DNA from: JBAZUK01 sp041661445
GTDB lineage: Bacteria; Chlamydiota; Chlamydiia; Chlamydiales; SM23-39
Direction: 5' to 3'
Length of the DNA: 64,000 bases
Assembly (NCBI GenBank): GCA_041661445.1
Contig: JBAZUK010000006.1
Location: 1 to 64,000 of the forward strand
Shown here: piece after piece, positions 9,519-18,507 of the stretch
How the letters are laid out: each line of letters begins with the position of its first letter
Position numbering within the stretch: position 1 is the stretch's first letter
Made by a program: the position numbers and the translations under genes
Notes under the pieces: model-generated
Told to the model about the DNA's origin: nothing
Database searches by the model: none
Seen by the model: the letters and a program-made list of their open reading frames with translations, nothing else

Positions 9519-10916
9519 ATGAAAAATGAAAAGTCGATAAGTTTATTTTATTTAATAATGGTTTCTTCAGCCTTTGTTGTCAGCATAAGAAATTTGCCTA
9601 CAATTGCTGAGACTCAAATGCAGATGATATTTTTAGGGATAGTTGCTGCATTGGTCTTTTTCATTCCCGGAGCCTTAGTTTCAGCTGAACTTGCAACAGG
9701 TTGGCCTGATATGGGAGGAGTTGCTGTTTGGGTAAAAGAAGCATTTGGTAAAAGATTAGGACTGCTGGCCAGCTGGTTTCAATGGACTTATATGGTTATC
9801 AGCGCTATTGCGATGTTATATTTTATATCATCGTCGATTGCTTATATGTTTAAACCGGATTTAGCTGACAACTGGATCTACCTGCTTGTTTCAGAGCTGG
9901 TTTTGATATGGCTCTTTACGTTTTTAAATTTAAAAGGTCTCTCTATTTCAAAATTGATATCCACTATTGGATTTTTAGCAGGAGTATTGCTGCCTGCTTT
10001 TCTGATAATAGTTTTAGGTTTGATTTATATCTTTCAGGGAAATGAAATCCAGCTGGATCTTAGCTTAACGAGAAAAAATTTAATTCCTAACTTTGAAGAT
10101 TTATCGACCATTGTTCTTTTTGTAGGATTTATGAGAGCATTTGCCGGGATCGAAGCGTCAGCGGCCCATGCTAATAACGTTGAAAATCCTCAGAAAAATT
10201 ATCCTATTGCAATCATGATTGTTGTGATTTTCGGCCTAGTTGTTAATATTCTAGGCTCCATGGCAGTGGCAGTTGTCGTTCCACAGAAAGAGATATCTTT
10301 AGTATCCGGAGTAATGGTTGCTTTTAGCAGTTTTTTAAAAACATTTAATTTGTCATTTTTGCTTCCTCTGCTTGGTCTTTTGGCAGCGGTCGGTCAAACC
10401 GGAGGCTTTAGTACCTGGATAACAGGACCTGTAAAAGGTCTTTTGAAATATGCAAATGAAGGAGAATTGCCTGCATTTTTTAAAAAAGTGAATAAACATG
10501 AAGTCCCTGTAAATCTGATGATCATCCAGGCAATAATAATATCTGTATTGGGATCGTTTTTTTTACTTTTTACAGAAAGCATTAATATTGCTTTTTGGAT
10601 ATCTGTCGCTCTTTCAATGCTGATTTATGTTTCAATGTATTTTTTAATGTTTTTATCGGGATTATACCTAAGATACAAAAAACCGAATGTGGAAAGAAAG
10701 TTTAAAATACCTTTTAAAAATTATGGAATGTGGTTTGTTGCATCTTTGGGAATGATAGGAATGGTTCTTTCTTTTGTTATTGCATTTATACCTCCATCTC
10801 AGTTGCCACAAAGCCATCACGACCTGTATTATAGCGTATTGATCCTTGGAGTAATAATTATTTATATTTCACCATTTGCTATTGAATCTTTTAAAAAAAG
10901 ATCACAAAGAAAGTAA
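9519..10916 (+). CDS. APC-family amino acid permease, second of a tandem pair
   Basis: This 465-residue paralogue of the preceding permease shares all its landmarks (SAELATGWPDMGG, WVKEAFGKR, GIEASAAHANNVENP, GQTGGFSTWITGPVKG) and about twelve membrane segments. The two proteins align end to end but differ at many positions, so the duplication is old and the substrates may have diverged. The gap contains a candidate promoter and a 14-bp direct repeat (AAAAATACTACCTT, near 9427-9454). It belongs to the GadC/XasA-like part of the APC superfamily. The substrate is unknown. Confidence 0.85.
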   Translation: MKNEKSISLFYLIMVSSAFVVSIRNLPTIAETQMQMIFLGIVAALVFFIPGALVSAELATGWPDMGGVAVWVKEAFGKRLGLLASWFQWTYMVISAIAMLYFISSSIAYMFKPDLADNWIYLLVSELVLIWLFTFLNLKGLSISKLISTIGFLAGVLLPAFLIIVLGLIYIFQGNEIQLDLSLTRKNLIPNFEDLSTIVLFVGFMRAFAGIEASAAHANNVENPQKNYPIAIMIVVIFGLVVNILGSMAVAVVVPQKEISLVSGVMVAFSSFLKTFNLSFLLPLLGLLAAVGQTGGFSTWITGPVKGLLKYANEGELPAFFKKVNKHEVPVNLMIIQAIIISVLGSFFLLFTESINIAFWISVALSMLIYVSMYFLMFLSGLYLRYKKPNVERKFKIPFKNYGMWFVASLGMIGMVLSFVIAFIPPSQLPQSHHDLYYSVLILGVIIIYISPFAIESFKKRSQRK

Positions 10917-11080
10917 GAAAAATTAGTTTCTAATGTTAATATAAGTAATTTTTTTGGCTTATTAAAAAAAATTATTAAATTAGAATATTAATTAGATTGA
11001 GATGAAAAAATTGAGTTTTTTTTGCATAAAAAGCTCATTTCATATAAAAAAAGATAAGGAGCAACAAAAAAGGAAAAAAT

Positions 11081-11833
11081 ATGGAATTTGAAAAAAGAAA
11101 ACTTGAATGGCTGGAATATGATCTTTTGAAAGACGAGCCAATTTTAGAAGCAAAAACTTTTTTAAGACATGGTGGAGTGAGTGAAAAACATTTTTGCAGT
11201 CTAAACTTATCCAATAGCGTCGGCGATCATCCGGATAATGTAAAAGTTAACAGGAAAATAGTTCAAGATAATCTTAAAGCTTCTCATTTGGTTTTTGCAA
11301 ATCAGATACATTCCGATGTTGTTGTTCAGATTACTAAAGATAACCTTAATAAAATACCTTCTTGCGACGCTCTTGTTACTAAGGAAAAAGATATTGCGCT
11401 TGTAATTACACATGCGGATTGCCAGGCAGCCCTATTTTTCGATCCTGAAAATCAAGTTATTGCTGCAGCACATGCAGGATGGAGAGGTCTTTGCAAAAAT
11501 ATCTATAAAAAAACAATTGATTTTATGAAAGAAAAATTTGGTTCGAAATCTGAAAATATTCTTGTATGCATTTCTCCTAGTTTGTGTTCCAAACATTCCG
11601 AATTTAAAAATTATAAAAATGAATTTCCTAAAGAACTTTGGAACTACCAAAAAGAGCCCTTTCATTTTGATCTATGGCAGATCGGGGTCGATCAGTTAAA
11701 AAATGAAGGTATTGCCCCTGGGAATATCGAACTTGCAAATGAGTGCACATATTGTGATGAAAATAATTATTTCTCTTATAGAAAAAATAAAGAAACCGGA
11801 AGAAATGCTTCTGTTATTTTATTAAAAAAATAA
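11081..11833 (+). CDS. pgeF: Peptidoglycan editing factor PgeF (YfiH/laccase-domain family)
   Basis: A 250-residue cytoplasmic protein of the multicopper-polyphenol-oxidase-like family. The three zinc ligands of the family are visible: His77 in QIHSD, Cys114 in THADCQA and His131 in AAHAGWRGL. The C-terminal TGRNASVI is also typical. In Escherichia coli this hydrolase removes L-Ser wrongly inserted in place of L-Ala in peptidoglycan precursors; related members are purine nucleoside phosphorylases. The former would fit a chlamydia that makes transient peptidoglycan. A purine-rich run (aaggaaaaaat) sits directly before the ATG. The gene converges on the T3SS operon with a 24-bp gap. Confidence 0.85.
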   Translation: MEFEKRKLEWLEYDLLKDEPILEAKTFLRHGGVSEKHFCSLNLSNSVGDHPDNVKVNRKIVQDNLKASHLVFANQIHSDVVVQITKDNLNKIPSCDALVTKEKDIALVITHADCQAALFFDPENQVIAAAHAGWRGLCKNIYKKTIDFMKEKFGSKSENILVCISPSLCSKHSEFKNYKNEFPKELWNYQKEPFHFDLWQIGVDQLKNEGIAPGNIELANECTYCDENNYFSYRKNKETGRNASVILLKK

Positions 11834-11857
11834 AATTATCAGATGTTTTTGAAATTT

Positions 11858-12718
11858 CTATTTTGGAGCGGCCTGGTTGATTGCATTTTCAACAACTTTA
11901 AGCCACGCATCAGATTCTTTTCCAAGCTGCTGCAGAATGTAGTACCAAGCAACCGCCAGCATTGCAAGACCGATCCATGATTTTAAGGGCATTCCTAGAA
12001 ATACTATTTGAACTTGAGGAGCTAACCTGTTAGCTATTCCTAAAAACATTTCAGCCATCAGGATGCCTATTATGGCAGGGGAACCTAGTTGTATTGCCAT
12101 TGTCAGAATGTAATTTAATAAACCTACTAAAAGTTTCCAGAAAGGAATTTTCATAGAAAAAAATATAGGATTGAAAAATTTATCTACCGGTATCAGATGA
12201 TAAGATTTTGCAATTGCATCTATAAATAAAAAAGGTCCGCCTATACTAAAAAAAATTACTATCAAAATATAATTATACAGAATTCCGATAGGTCCGGTTT
12301 GAGTACTGGTTGTCGGATCAGTAACCTGTAAGGATTGGGCGCCTCTCATATAATCGACCAGGCTTCCTGTTGATTGTGCGATATAAAAGGGCACAGATAC
12401 TAAAAGACCTAAAATAAATCCTATCGCAATCTCTTTTATGAAATATCCAATAAAAATTACATCAAAAGGAATGTCGGTAGTAACTGAAAAAAGAATCTGG
12501 GGAGTAAAAATTGCAAGCAGGCTTATACAAAACATAACTCTTGCAGGACCGGGAACTAATTTCGCTCCGAAAAAAGGAGCGATATATACGATCGGTAAAA
12601 GCCTAGCTAAACTTAAAAAAAATATTGATAAAAAAGAGATTGGAGATAAATCTTTGATAGAAAAAAGCAGATTTGCATAAGAATCGGTTAAGCTTGCAGC
12701 ATCCATTATTGGGTCCAA
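11858..12718 (-). CDS. sctT: Type III secretion export apparatus protein SctT
   Basis: This 286-residue membrane protein is the last gene of the T3SS cluster. SctT/YscT/FliR proteins form, with SctR and SctS, the helical export gate in the inner membrane. Hydrophobic segments fill the protein, and the family phrases ARLLPIVYIAPFFGAKLVPG (near residues 38-57), GFILGLLVSVPFYIAQSTG and LGSPAIIGILMAEMFLGIANR are visible. It overlaps sctS by 13 bp, indicating translational coupling. Length and order match the CT559-CT564 cluster of C. trachomatis as I remember it. Confidence 0.92.
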   Translation of the reverse strand: MDPIMDAASLTDSYANLLFSIKDLSPISFLSIFFLSLARLLPIVYIAPFFGAKLVPGPARVMFCISLLAIFTPQILFSVTTDIPFDVIFIGYFIKEIAIGFILGLLVSVPFYIAQSTGSLVDYMRGAQSLQVTDPTTSTQTGPIGILYNYILIVIFFSIGGPFLFIDAIAKSYHLIPVDKFFNPIFFSMKIPFWKLLVGLLNYILTMAIQLGSPAIIGILMAEMFLGIANRLAPQVQIVFLGMPLKSWIGLAMLAVAWYYILQQLGKESDAWLKVVENAINQAAPK

Positions 12719-12975
12719 GTATGGAAATTAGAAAATATAGTAGTGGTGTATTGTATCATTTGAGCGCCTAACCATCCTCCCAGCATCATAAGAGTTAAAA
12801 TCACAGCAAACAGCTTAACAGTAAAAGATAAAGTTTGTTCCTGAATTTGGGTAGCGGCTTGGAAAATAGCTACTAAAAGGCCTAAAACCATGCTGATTAT
12901 TATTGGTGGACCGCTTAAAATCAAGATTAGGATCAAAGCCTGATAAGTCAGTTGAAAAATTTCATTTTGCATCAT
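12706..12975 (-). CDS. sctS: Type III secretion export apparatus protein SctS
   Basis: An 89-residue protein with two membrane helices, the size of SctS/FliQ. The family core GPPIIISMVLGLLVAIFQAA is present, followed by TQIQEQTLSF and a second helix. Four SctS copies join SctR and SctT in the export gate. It lies 10 bp downstream of sctR and overlaps sctT by 13 bp. Confidence 0.93.
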   Translation of the reverse strand: MMQNEIFQLTYQALILILILSGPPIIISMVLGLLVAIFQAATQIQEQTLSFTVKLFAVILTLMMLGGWLGAQMIQYTTTIFSNFHTWTQ

Positions 12976-12985
12976 AGATTTTTTC

Positions 12986-13738
12986 CTATTTGAATGTCAT
13001 TACCAGGCCTTGGACCAATAAAGTCCAGCCATCAACCATAACTAATAATAGTAATTTTATAGGAAGAGCGATGGTGAGGGGCGATAACATCATCATACCC
13101 ATAGCGAGCAAGATGTTTGAGGTCACAATATCTATAACGAAAAAAGGAAGGTAAATAAGAACGCCGATTTCAAAAGCAGCTTTTAATTGTGAGGTAATGT
13201 AAGAAGGCATCAAAATAATAAAATCATTTGGTTTTAAAGAGGACTTGTATGGTTCGGGAAAAATTTTATAGGCCAGCTGATAAAAACTTTTGATATGTTT
13301 GGTCATAGTATTTCTTAATAAAAAACCCTTTAAAGGCTCTTTTGAGGCATCTACAATTTCAATTATGCTTTGCGCTGACTGAGGAGAGAAAACCGGCGAT
13401 GTTCCGGCTTTAGCAATAACATCTTTTGATGAATTGTACATTGCAAGACCTGTTGGGAACATAACATAAATTGTCAATAATAATGCAAGACCGTTTAACA
13501 CCTGGTTAGGAGGAGTTTGCTGGATTCCAAGAGCATTTCTAAATAGGGAAAGAACTATTATTATTTTTACAAAAGATGTCAGAAGCATTACAGCAAAAGG
13601 AAGAAGGGCTAATCCTGCTAAAATAGCAAGCTTTGATACCAGCGCAGGTTCTAAAGTAGCATCAGTCGGCTGAGCAAAAATTGTTGAAAAGGGAGTTAAA
13701 AAAAGAAACATTGTAGGTATTATAATTTTTTTTCTCAT
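12986..13738 (-). CDS. sctR: Type III secretion export apparatus protein SctR
   Basis: A 250-residue member of the SctR/FliP family. The N-terminal hydrophobic stretch ending in TIFAQ looks like a signal sequence, as in FliP. Family motifs are MLLTSFVKIIIVLSLFRNAL, GIQQTPPNQVLNGLAL, the periplasmic region, and MGMMMLSPLTIALPIKLLL near the C-terminus. Five SctR subunits form the core of the export gate. It follows sctL by 11 bp in the same operon. Confidence 0.94.
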   Translation of the reverse strand: MRKKIIIPTMFLFLTPFSTIFAQPTDATLEPALVSKLAILAGLALLPFAVMLLTSFVKIIIVLSLFRNALGIQQTPPNQVLNGLALLLTIYVMFPTGLAMYNSSKDVIAKAGTSPVFSPQSAQSIIEIVDASKEPLKGFLLRNTMTKHIKSFYQLAYKIFPEPYKSSLKPNDFIILMPSYITSQLKAAFEIGVLIYLPFFVIDIVTSNILLAMGMMMLSPLTIALPIKLLLLVMVDGWTLLVQGLVMTFK

Positions 13739-13749
13739 ATATCTATCTT

Positions 13750-14370
13750 TTATTTTGGCATAAAAGCTTTAAAAGCAGCTTCGATTGCTCTAAATTGATT
13801 TTCAAGCTGGGCATTTATTATTCCTTTTTCAGTTTCTATGATACATCCCCCAGGTTCAATATCATTTCGTTCTTCTATAGACAACACTTGTACTTGCTCT
13901 AAAATTTCTTTTATTTTTTGTTTTTCTTTTTCTAGAATAGCTAAATCCTTTTTATTTACAAAAATTTTTATTTTTAAATTATTGGAAACAGGTTTTAAGG
14001 CAGTCTTGATTATATTTACTATAGCCTCAGGATTAATTTTAAGCTCTTCTGATACAATTTTTTTTGCTGCTTTAAGAGCCAATGGAAGAATTTTTTTTGT
14101 GTATTCAGCATCAAGATTTTTTATTGTTTTATCCAGTTTTAAAATATGCTGGTTTAATACCTCAAGGCCTTCGTTGAAACCTTCTTTTTTGGCCTCTTCT
14201 TTTAGAAGAGAGCATTCTTCAATATTTTTTTGTTTCAGTATTTCGATATCAGCCTTAGCTTTTTCTAATATGTCAGAAGCTTCTAAAAGTATTGAAAAAT
14301 CCTCAGCAGGAATTATTTTTTCTCCTGGAGCGGAATGAATTTCGTCTTTTGAAAATGAAAAATATTTCAT
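13750..14370 (-). CDS. sctL: Type III secretion ATPase stator SctL (FliH/YscL family)
   Basis: A 206-residue soluble protein. The N-terminal half is charged and likely coiled-coil (about residues 33-90), and the C-terminal half fits the V-type ATPase subunit E/FliH fold, with ALKAAKKIVSEELKINPE and a terminal region reading DIEPGGCIIETEKGIINA, a strong SctL/FliH marker. The protein links the export ATPase to the cytoplasmic sorting platform. It overlaps the SctK-like gene by 4 bp and precedes sctR. Confidence 0.9.
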   Translation of the reverse strand: MKYFSFSKDEIHSAPGEKIIPAEDFSILLEASDILEKAKADIEILKQKNIEECSLLKEEAKKEGFNEGLEVLNQHILKLDKTIKNLDAEYTKKILPLALKAAKKIVSEELKINPEAIVNIIKTALKPVSNNLKIKIFVNKKDLAILEKEKQKIKEILEQVQVLSIEERNDIEPGGCIIETEKGIINAQLENQFRAIEAAFKAFMPK

Positions 14371-15221
14371 AATATTTCTTTTTCTTTAATAAGTTGTATA
14401 ATTTTTAAAATTTCAGAGCGGATTACTTCTGAAACCATCATAACTTTTTCTTTCTTGCACTCTTTAAACAGAAAATTCCCTCTTCCGATATCAAGATAAT
14501 GACAAACATACCAGATCAGATCCAAACTTTCACCGGATAATGCATAAGCCAGTCTCATTAGACCGCGGATGTGCAAAAAATTCCTGAATTTCTTTTTGTT
14601 CTCGAAAAATTTATCGATAATCATTCTTTGTGTAGCAAATGGTTCCACGTAATTTAAAAGAGAGTTTGCAAATTTTTTCTCATCCTTGCTCAAATAAGAA
14701 TAAATTTTTTTAAGTTTATCTTTATCTAGTATATATTTCATCTCTTTCACAAGATCATATAACGAAAGATAATCGATAAGTTTAATCAGCTGTTTTTTTG
14801 TTAAAGTCAGTAGTATATTCATTTTAGATTCAAAAAGACATTCTATCGGCAATAAAGTATCTTCTTTCCTGATCAGAGAGGAAATAAGCTGATGTTTTAA
14901 AAAAGATTTGAGATTCGGGTTAATTTCATCATTTAATTCACTAATGCCTAAAATGTCCTGAAGCGGTTTCCTGTTTGATATTTTCATGGCGGATAAAAAA
15001 AGAGAAGATTCTTCGTTTGTATAGCTGTTCAAAAAGGGGATAAACCAAGAATAATGTATTGCATCGATCAGCGAATCGGGAAAATTTTTTTTAATTTCAA
15101 GTTTTTTGGAAAAAGGCGGAATACTTTTGAGTTTTGAAATTTCACTTTCTGTTAGATATTTCAATAATCTTTCGTTTTCACTTTTTTCTAAAAACATTTT
15201 AAAAAGAATCAGCTTTTTCAT
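14367..15221 (-). CDS. sctK: Probable sorting-platform protein, SctK-like (CT560-type)
   Basis: A 284-residue soluble protein with no signal peptide or membrane helix, leucine- and lysine-rich and mostly helical in appearance. It has no strong motif. The assignment rests on position: between sctJ and sctL with 4-bp ATGA-type overlaps on both sides, exactly where chlamydiae carry the poorly conserved CT560 protein and other systems carry SctK/OrgA. SctK connects the ATPase stator to the cytoplasmic ring. The genomic argument is good; the sequence argument alone is weak. Confidence 0.65.
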   Translation of the reverse strand: MKKLILFKMFLEKSENERLLKYLTESEISKLKSIPPFSKKLEIKKNFPDSLIDAIHYSWFIPFLNSYTNEESSLFLSAMKISNRKPLQDILGISELNDEINPNLKSFLKHQLISSLIRKEDTLLPIECLFESKMNILLTLTKKQLIKLIDYLSLYDLVKEMKYILDKDKLKKIYSYLSKDEKKFANSLLNYVEPFATQRMIIDKFFENKKKFRNFLHIRGLMRLAYALSGESLDLIWYVCHYLDIGRGNFLFKECKKEKVMMVSEVIRSEILKIIQLIKEKEIL

Positions 15222-16063
15222 TCTTTAGGTTTTTCTTTCTGTTGTTTTAGTAATGGATAAAATTTATATATTAGCCATCCGATGGATCCTGCAAAAGCAA
15301 AAATAACAAGTATCATCGAAAAGAAAATTAATCTGAATTTACTAGCCGATCCTTTAGTCATTATTATAGACCAGATCTTAACATATTCTCTTTCTAGTGC
15401 TTTAGGTCCTATTAAAACTGAACTTGATGGAAGCTTGATATCAGTAAATCTTGATTTATCTGAAATAATAGTAACATCATCGTAAGACAAATTGTCGATG
15501 CTTCCAGATATAAGTCTTTTGATTTTGCTCTCTAGATGCTGGTTGGGATCATCTAATATTCCCTGATGTTTGATATAAACAGAAGCCTTGATTTTTGGAG
15601 TTTCTCCAGGAGTTATTAGATTTTCAGTAGAAGAGGGAGATGATATTTTAACATCAGCATCAATTATTCCATCTATTTTCCTAATTGTATTTTTTAATTC
15701 TTCTTCCAATCCAGATTGATATCTAATTGTTTCTTCCTTGTCAGAAGTCATCAAACCCTGCTTAGCAAAAAGCTCTAGAAGATTCGTTCCCTTAATTCTA
15801 GGAAGGCCGTTTTGATTTAATAAAGCAATTGCATCTATCATCTTGTTTTTTTCAACGAAAATATCAAATGAAATTCCAGTTGCTCCAGCTCCCGGAGTTT
15901 CAGTGGCAGAAGATTGAATTTTTTGTGCAGCGATCCCTTTTGAGGCTAAGAACACAACAATCTCGTTCGCTTCTCTCTCATCTACATTGTTAACAATTGA
16001 ATGGTTGGTTTCACAGCCAGCTGCAAAAATTAAAATAAAAAAAACAAATAACAGTTTTTTCAT
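15218..16063 (-). CDS. sctJ: Type III secretion inner-ring lipoprotein SctJ (YscJ/PrgK/FliF family)
   Basis: First gene of the T3SS operon. The signal peptide ends in the lipobox FAAGC, so the mature protein starts with a lipidated Cys. The periplasmic part has the ring-building motifs EIVVFLASKGIAAQ, GATGISFDIFVEKNKM and LNQNGLPR, then ETIRYQSGLEEELKNTIRKI and the second domain ending DDVTIISDKS. A single membrane helix near residues 250-272 is followed by a lysine-rich tail. This is the complete family architecture. I use the ATG at 16063; a GTG at 16069 is in frame. The stop overlaps the SctK-like start. Confidence 0.92.
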   Translation of the reverse strand: MKKLLFVFFILIFAAGCETNHSIVNNVDEREANEIVVFLASKGIAAQKIQSSATETPGAGATGISFDIFVEKNKMIDAIALLNQNGLPRIKGTNLLELFAKQGLMTSDKEETIRYQSGLEEELKNTIRKIDGIIDADVKISSPSSTENLITPGETPKIKASVYIKHQGILDDPNQHLESKIKRLISGSIDNLSYDDVTIISDKSRFTDIKLPSSSVLIGPKALEREYVKIWSIIMTKGSASKFRLIFFSMILVIFAFAGSIGWLIYKFYPLLKQQKEKPKE

Positions 16064-16152
16064 AATCACACTTGATTTAACCTACTATTTATATTTATAG
16101 CATCTTTTGACTTTGAGAAAAATCGTTTTTTTATTTAAAAAAATATTTCTGC

Positions 16153-17004
16153 TTAACTTAAAGTTAAAAGCATCTTGTTGGTCAGATAATTTTTTTCCTC
16201 AATAATATCCAAAACAGATCTGATAAAAAATGAACTTTCATTTAAAGTATTACAAATAAAAACATTTTTCTTCTGGTTTTCTAAATAATCTTTTATCGAT
16301 TTGAGGCTTTCTTGCGTTTCTTCGTCATTTATCAGTGTAGAGATGGGAATAATTATTATGATTTTTCTATGATTGTCATTCAGATGATCTAGAGTTTGCA
16401 GGTTTTCGGGATAATAATGCAGGCTTCCTTCAACATAAGGGTAAGACTTAATTATCTTTTGAGAGGTGTTTTCACATTCAAATAAATACAATGAATTTTC
16501 TTTTGAAGAATTACTCGCTGCAAACAAAAAAAGAGTGTTTTTTTGGTCCAGATTATCTTTTTTCATTAAGTTAGAAATTGATCTTTCGATAGATTTTATG
16601 AACAGATGATGATGATGATATGATTTTATCCAAAAAAATCTATCAATAATTTTATCTGAAATGTTTATCGAAAAATAATTTGCAATAAAACTGATTTGAT
16701 TACAGTATTGCGGAAATAACGGGAATATATAATATCTTTCTGCATTTGCTTCATTAATTAAATTTAAAAAATCCTCATGAGTGTTTTCTAAATTCAAATA
16801 AAATGACAAACATTTGTTGTCAGTATGTTTGGCAATAGAAAATATTAGTCTTTCAGATAAGGGGTGGATGTCGTTTATAATTTTTTTCGGCGCAGCAGTT
16901 TGCTTTTTTTTAAAAATTTTATCAAAAAATGATTTTGAAGTTTCTTTTAAACTCTCATTTCCTAAAGTTACAAAAACATAAACTATTTTTTTGTTTGAAA
17001 ACAT
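16153..17004 (-). CDS. hemH: Divergent ferrochelatase-like protein
   Basis: About 283 residues, somewhat shorter than usual ferrochelatases (about 310-340). Recognisable pieces are YIFPLFPQYC (family: LPLYPQYS), FFWIKSYHHHHLFIKSI in place of the segment with the metal-binding His, and PISTLINDEETQESL in place of the family's HIETL segment. The catalytic Glu may be kept, but the preceding His is replaced by Asp. The N-terminus FVTLGNES stands for the usual LVNLG. The gene lies beside and divergent from a solute-binding lipoprotein, the arrangement I recall for hemH and CT486 in C. trachomatis, which supports orthology. Activity in haem synthesis is uncertain given the divergence. The ATG at 17004 is preferred over an in-frame TTG at 17022. 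Confidence 0.6.
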   Translation of the reverse strand: MFSNKKIVYVFVTLGNESLKETSKSFFDKIFKKKQTAAPKKIINDIHPLSERLIFSIAKHTDNKCLSFYLNLENTHEDFLNLINEANAERYYIFPLFPQYCNQISFIANYFSINISDKIIDRFFWIKSYHHHHLFIKSIERSISNLMKKDNLDQKNTLFLFAASNSSKENSLYLFECENTSQKIIKSYPYVEGSLHYYPENLQTLDHLNDNHRKIIIIIPISTLINDEETQESLKSIKDYLENQKKNVFICNTLNESSFFIRSVLDIIEEKNYLTNKMLLTLS

Positions 17005-17097
17005 AATCGAGCCGCTTCTCAAAATATTTTTTCACTTTTTAATAATAATTTCAAATAAAATTAATCTAAGCTAAAATAATAAAAAAGGAATTGTTTT

Positions 17098-17826
17098 GTG
17101 AGAAAAGTATTATTTTTTTTACTTTTTTTTAGCTTTGTTTCCTGCGCAATTAATAAAAAGCCATATTCGATAGCTATTGACAAAAGCTGGTATGCTACTG
17201 CTTTGAATGGTCAATCGAACAATTTAAATGGTTTTATCGCAGACGTTTTATTAGAAATTGCTAAAATCAAAAAAATTGAAATTTCTTTGATAGATGCGAA
17301 CTGGGACAGCATCTATGATGGATTATACAAAAATCAGTATCAGGCTATTTTTTCAATTATCGAACCTTATAATTTTAATGTTGCAAAATTTGATTTTTCA
17401 AAAGACTTCCTTAAAACCGGATACGTTCTTGTCGTAGCAAAAGATTCAAAATATACATCTTTAAAAGACATGAAGCAAACTCATGTCGGCTATTTAACAG
17501 GGGATAGATCAATATTGATTTTACAAAAAAATAAAGAAATATTTGATGAGGAATATGTATCAATCCCGATGATGTTAGATGATATTAAAAAACTGAGGAT
17601 TGAAGGCGCTGTTCTTTCAGTTATTCCGGGATACCGCTATGTAGCTGATCTTTATCAAAATGATCTGAAGATCATCTATCCAATACTAGATGATCAATCA
17701 ATAAAGATAATTACATTGAAAAATCAAAATCAAAAGCTGATGGGTATTTTAAATTCAGGTCTTGAAGAGTTGGAAAAAAATCACACTCTTGAAAAATTGA
17801 AGGAAAAATGGGGTCTTCCTCATTAA
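17098..17826 (+). CDS. Family 3 extracellular solute-binding lipoprotein (amino-acid binding, GlnH/FliY-like)
   Basis: This 242-residue protein starts at GTG after a good ribosome-binding site (AAGGA). Its lipoprotein signal peptide ends in FVSC. The mature part has the fold order of polar-amino-acid binding proteins: a first lobe with GFIADVLLEIAKIKKIEI, the hinge ANWDSIYDGLYKNQYQAIFS, then the DMKQTHVGYLTGDRS lobe and the C-terminal LNSGLEELEKN and LKEKWG. It would capture an amino acid in the periplasm for an ABC permease that is not in the window. It is divergent from the ferrochelatase-like gene. Confidence 0.8.
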   Translation: MRKVLFFLLFFSFVSCAINKKPYSIAIDKSWYATALNGQSNNLNGFIADVLLEIAKIKKIEISLIDANWDSIYDGLYKNQYQAIFSIIEPYNFNVAKFDFSKDFLKTGYVLVVAKDSKYTSLKDMKQTHVGYLTGDRSILILQKNKEIFDEEYVSIPMMLDDIKKLRIEGAVLSVIPGYRYVADLYQNDLKIIYPILDDQSIKIITLKNQNQKLMGILNSGLEELEKNHTLEKLKEKWGLPH

Positions 17827-17914
17827 TTTTTTTTTAATTTTTTTTAGTTTTTAAGTTGAATTTATTTGTTTTCCGATATACAACGTTTTATTTTAAAAAA
17901 TAAAATAAGGTAAA

Positions 17915-18319
17915 ATGATCATGGTTAAAGGAATAGATAATCCAAAAAATCAGGCATCTTTAATAAGGGAAAATATAATAGATGATCTATGGAGTATAGA
18001 TAGCAAATCTTCTAAAAGACTGCCTTATAATTATCAAAAAGCAAAAAAAGTAGCTGAAGAAATAATTTCTACCTGGAGTTTAGGCCCGATAGGAAGATTA
18101 AAAAGCGGGCTTTATTGGTTGGGCAGAAAGATTGTGCTCTTTTCCTGCCTTAAAAAATATATCAACACAAAAAGAATTGCTTCCGTTATCCATAGCGCTT
18201 TAGCGCACTGTTCAAAAGAAGAAATTGATAAAGTAAAAAATAGACATAGAGCATCAATGTCCGATTTTGGAGATGAGGCTAGCGGTAGGGCAATAAAAAA
18301 GGGTTATTATAAGGTGTGA
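17915..18319 (+). CDS. Conserved-looking protein of unknown function
   Basis: A 134-residue basic protein. A good ribosome-binding site (AATAAGG) precedes two close in-frame ATGs at 17915 and 17921. I do not recognise the family. A helical segment of moderate hydrophobicity lies near residues 60-85 (LKSGLYWLGRKIVLFSCL), which may be a membrane-associated hairpin. The rest is charged with many Lys and Ser. Its stop overlaps the start of the small membrane protein that follows, so the two are probably translated together. Confidence 0.55.
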   Translation: MIMVKGIDNPKNQASLIRENIIDDLWSIDSKSSKRLPYNYQKAKKVAEEIISTWSLGPIGRLKSGLYWLGRKIVLFSCLKKYINTKRIASVIHSALAHCSKEEIDKVKNRHRASMSDFGDEASGRAIKKGYYKV

Positions 18320-18504
18320 TTTTTATGGAATTGTTTGGGTATATATTGGGATATATATTAGGAATTGTGTTTTTTTTAGGTTTGATTCTTCTTTTTATGC
18401 TGCTGCAGACATGGATTTTTCTGATTTTTGCAGGCTTTTTTCCAAAAAGGCTGCGTAAAATTTATAAATTAATGCAGAGCGCTGATCAGATCGAAGATAA
18501 ATAG
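18316..18504 (+). CDS. Small membrane protein of unknown function
   Basis: A 62-residue protein, nearly all hydrophobic for residues 4-46, which gives one long or two short membrane helices, then a basic tail (PKRLRKIYKL). The start overlaps the preceding gene's stop (GTGTGA); an internal ATG at 18325 is also possible. Pairing with the upstream gene suggests the two proteins act together at the membrane; this is inference. It ends 3 bp before the convergent glycogen phosphorylase gene. Confidence 0.5.
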   Translation: MIFMELFGYILGYILGIVFFLGLILLFMLLQTWIFLIFAGFFPKRLRKIYKLMQSADQIEDK

Positions 18505-18507
18505 GTT

